In this document: piece by piece, positions 60,967 through 64,000 of the stretch
How the letters are laid out: each line of letters opens with the position of its first letter
Numbering within the stretch: position 1 is the stretch's first letter
Assembly (NCBI GenBank): GCA_020081605.1
Contig: JAHREC010000019.1
Coordinates: 930,001-994,000 of the forward strand
Reading direction: 5' to 3'
Length of the DNA stretch: 64,000 nt
Origin: Albifimbria verrucaria
Taxonomy: Eukaryota > Ascomycota > Sordariomycetes > Hypocreales > Stachybotryaceae
Notes under the pieces: generated by a model
What the model was told of the DNA's origin: nothing
The model's input: only the letters and a program-made list of their open reading frames with translations
Databases searched by the model: none
Program-made: the position numbers and the translations under genes

Positions 60967-61378
60967 TCGCTTCCGCTGTCGCCGACCATGGACAACAGAA
61001 TCGCCGGTTTTGGAGGGACGAGAGGATAGGGAGATGAGGATGCAAGGGCAGAAATGGCCATGTAACGGTGTCTCCCAAAACGGCACGCCACATTCTGGGC
61101 AAGAATTGGGGTTACAGAGGTAAACCTGGGGTAAGAGTACGGGATAGTTGCATAAGCCGTATGTCTACTTGCGACCACATTCGCCCCGACAAGTGCATAA
61201 CGACGGCCCAGGCTGGGTCTGTATCGCCGAAGATTTTCCACGATGCGGGATTGAGGCATCATTTCATGACCGCGATCTCAACAGCCATCAGCGCTCAACG
61301 CACCCCTGTCGCCCACGCAGAACCTCGAAGCCGCCCGAGACAAAGAAAATCGATTTGAACGGCTCTTTCTCTGTCACC
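60967..61378. other. Divergent promoter region of the Aep2-like gene and LSM3
   Basis: About 410 bases between opposite starts, a compact shared promoter. No gene is seen. Confidence 0.55.
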
Positions 61379-61918
61379 ATGGCTGACGTTGCTGAAGATT
61401 CCAACCACGTTGCGGAGCCCCTTGACCTTGTCCGGCTGCTGCTGAACGAGGTTGTCTTTGTGAAGCTGCGAGGAGACCGAGAGCTCAAGGGCAAGCTGCA
61501 CGTAAGAGATTGAATGCCGCGTGGAAGATGGATGAGTCACTGATCATGTGTCTAGGCTTACGACAGCCATTGCAACTTGGTGCTTGGCGAGGTGGAGGAG
61601 ACCATCTACACAGTGGATGAGGATGATGAGGATGAGGAGGTCAAGGTTAGTCACGGCCTTGTCCTGAATCAACCATTGAGTGCTAAGCATTTCACAGACC
61701 ATCAGCCGAAAGTCGGAGATGTTGTTCGTACGAGGTGAGTACCACAGTCAGCCATGCCAGTGCGTTACCTAATCCGGATCTCAGGCGATAGCGTCGTCTT
61801 AATATCGCCTCAGGTCCCCTTTGAGAGACAATCTCAAAGAACGGGGACTCGTAAAGCGAGCAATCGTGCGGCCACGCAACTCGGGTTGGGCGTAAATGCG
61901 GCAACTCTGGGGTTATGA
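61379..61918 (+). CDS. LSM3: U6 snRNA-associated Sm-like protein LSm3
   Basis: A core subunit of the LSm1-7 (mRNA decay) and LSm2-8 (U6 snRNA) rings. Four exons (61379-61501, 61556-61645, 61698-61734, 61785-61918) sum to 384 bases and read without a break. The start [20 protein letters not shown] leads to Sm1 ([37 protein letters not shown]), an acidic loop ([10 protein letters not shown]), and Sm2 ([18 protein letters not shown]). After VPF there is an extra tail of about 27 residues ending LGL, longer than usual for LSm3. A late frame slip or natural variation could explain this. Introns are 50-54 bases with standard ends. Confidence 0.95.
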
Positions 61919-62713
61919 GGACGTGGCATGCACAAGCGGGATGGCCTCGGCGGACTACGACGGAGACCATCACTTCGGAGGCTCAATTCGATACCGGACA
62001 AGCACTGACTGGACCGTTCGGATTGCTACCTCTAGACGCTACACTCGTCATCAGGGCGAGGAGTTGACGAAAGCGGTTAAGCTTTCGCTTGCAAGATGCA
62101 TGACGCGGCGTTGGACGACCTGGATTCACAGAAACGTAGAGATATCAATCAAACTTATCAGTTGGGCTGTCCAACATGGATTATATGCTGCTGTCTAGAC
62201 CCCATCGCTCGCTCATATTGTGTGCCTCTATGACCCGACATATGCATGAATGTGGTTGGACACTTCGTTAAACAGCTATTGTCCTCACATGCACTTGGGG
62301 TGCTTTTGCAGGTAGCGGGACACCCCACTTGCATTGGCTTTGGCTCTGGCTCTGGCTTCGGCTTTGGCTTTGGCTTTGGCAGTGCCTTGAAGCTCCCCAC
62401 ATGTCGGTGGAGGTCCCTCGTCACTTATCGATAAGACACCTTGTCGCCGCCCAGTTGCTCGTTACTCACCTGCATCCCTCCAACTTAAACCCTGTCCCGA
62501 CTCTGCCTCGCCGTCTGGTGTGACTCTTCTTTATCCTGATCCAGGGTCCTCGAGCAATACATACGGATGAGGCGCAGCCACTGAGCACCCTGATGAGTCT
62601 TACTTTGCTTTATAACAGAGCTACTCTTCTCATCCTTCCCTTTGTTCAACTTACACCCATGATCGCTCGAATATTGGTGTAATGCCAGTTTATCTCATCA
62701 CCTCACCGCCGTA
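61919..62713. other. Intergenic with a hexanucleotide repeat
   Basis: 3' flank of LSM3 and promoter of the GTPBP1-like gene. No gene. A TATAA-like TTTATAACAG lies at about 62611, some 100 bases before the ATG. Confidence 0.5.
62335..62380. repeat. (TTGGCT)n hexanucleotide microsatellite
   Basis: Seven to eight imperfect copies of TTGGCT/CTGGCT/TCGGCT in tandem. Confidence 0.8.
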
Positions 62714-64000
62714 ATGTCCAACAAAACAGCAAAGCCGCCGCCCACGACCGGCGGAAGGGCGAATCAGTATGTCTTGCGCAGAGCCATTGCGATGCTTTGA
62801 GATGACTGACAATCGCCACAGGCGCTAAGCGACTTTGCCGAGTATGTAGAGCAGCAGCAGAACCTGCGCTTCCCTACCTCCAAGTCGGTCCAAGCCGCGG
62901 CCGACGTTCCCAGGTCTGCCGAACACCACGAGGAGCTCGACGAGCTCTTTGACAACCTTGACCTAGCCGACTCTGCACCTCGGGTCGCCCTCAAGGACCT
63001 GCTGCTAGGTACAGACGAAGAGTCGCTAGCGAAACTCCACGACGTCATCGCCGATCGCATAGAGGAAGGACATGGCGAGGCCGTCTTCGACCTCGGTTAC
63101 GAGAACAATGGCGACTCCATGAACCTGACATTGGATGAATGGCACAAGGCGTATGAGCGCTTGGAGCACGCCGCCAAGGATGTTCGCGCCGACTGTGACC
63201 TGCTCCTAACGAAGAATGTCGGTGGTGATAAGGAGGCTGCGAGCACTGCTGGCAAGACTGGAAAAGACAAGAGCTGCAGCGGCAAAATCCTCATCAGACG
63301 TGTGCCTCCGAGAATAGAGGACGTGATCGAGACTAGGATAGCTGTGGTCGGAAACGGTAAGTCCACATTTGGCTGGGTCGCGAGCTCACCGCTGACGGGG
63401 CTTTAGTCGATGCTGGAAAGAGCTCTATGCTTGGTGTCTTGGTGAAGGGCGACTTGGACGACGGCCGAGGCAAGGCCCGTGTGAACCTCTTCCGTCACAA
63501 GCACGAGATCGACACTGGCCGTACCAGTTCCGTCGGCATGGAGATTATGGGATTCGACAGCAAGGGCGGTGTCATAACGTCTGATATTCCTGGTCGTATG
63601 TTTCATCCGACTTATTTTTGAAGTGACTCTTGCTAACGATTTTAGGAAAACTTTCATGGGAAGAGATTGGAAAGCGGAGCGCCAAGGTCATTACATTCAC
63701 TGATCTGGCTGGCCACGAAAAGTACCTACGAACTACCGTCTTTGGCTTGCTCTCCAGCAGCCCGAACTACTGCCTCCTCATGGTGGCGGCCAACAACGGC
63801 CTGGTCGGCATGAGCAAGGAGCACTTGGGCATTGCCTTGGCGCTCAACGTCCCGGTCATGGTCGTCGTCACCAAAATCGACATTTGCCCGCCCAACATTC
63901 TTGAGGAGACCATCACACAAATCACTAAGATTATGAAGAGTCCCGGTGCCCGCAAGATCCCGACTTTTATCAAGAACCGCGAGGAGTGTATCAACACGGC
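62714..64000 (+). CDS. GTPBP1/GP-1 family translational GTPase, 3' end beyond the window
   Basis: Exons 62714-62766, 62822-63356, 63407-63595 and 63646 onward. The start [14 protein letters not shown] joins [17 protein letters not shown], given one extra base, probably in GGG 62757-62759. The N-terminal region contains [20 protein letters not shown]. The G domain shows IAVVGN-VDAGKSS (G1, split by the intron), [20 protein letters not shown] (switch/G2), DLAGHEKY (G3) and VTKID (G4), with the family mark [16 protein letters not shown]. These eEF1A-like GTPases act in ribosome rescue and mRNA surveillance. The window ends within the G domain, just after NREECINTA. Confidence 0.93.

Overview
The window is nuclear DNA of a filamentous ascomycete (Pezizomycotina, most likely a Sordariomycete). 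The evidence is short GT-AG introns of about 50-75 bp with CTAAC/CTGAC branch sites, and fungus-restricted families: a HET domain protein, an NLR-type PNP-UDP protein, the chitin synthase chaperone Chs7, a Pcl/Clg1-type cyclin, a fungal rhodopsin-like membrane protein and a DUF3716 protein. I cannot name the species.

Layout. 1-9.8 kb is accessory in character and visibly AT-richer: a HET gene (+), a small unknown gene (-), tRNA-Ser(AGA), a cytochrome P450 (+) and a stand-alone nucleoside-phosphorylase-domain protein (+). 9.8-22.3 kb carries three minus-strand genes (DUF3716 protein, CHS7, Pcl-like cyclin) separated by long, simple-repeat-rich intergenic DNA. 22.3-30.2 kb is a gap of about 8 kb with no gene I can support, between the divergent cyclin and rhodopsin-like genes. 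31.3-36.2 kb is a second long gap. From 36.2 kb to the end the window is a denser housekeeping region: an Arg/Ser-rich protein, ELG1 (PCNA unloader), a UTP8-like ribosome biogenesis factor, a secreted M28 aminopeptidase, N6-methyl-AMP deaminase, a dynamin-like GTPase with an FG-repeat tail, a conserved disordered protein, a mitochondrial expression factor, LSM3, and the 5' part of a GTPBP1-type GTPase running off the right edge.

Functional links. HET and PNP-UDP domains are typical of fungal allorecognition and innate immunity, so the left end is a plausible self/non-self neighbourhood. ELG1/UTP8 and AEP2-like/LSM3 are divergent pairs with short shared promoters. CHS7 and the cyclin relate to cell-wall growth and growth/nutrient control. 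No metabolic cluster is evident; the P450 stands alone.

Data quality. Most of the longer genes are broken by one-base frame changes, yet the conserved protein continues at once in another frame. At most breaks the correction is one extra base in a short homopolymer (CCCC to CCCCC, AAA to AAAA). I read this as systematic consensus error in the assembly, not mass pseudogenisation. CDS spans are therefore given across the breaks.
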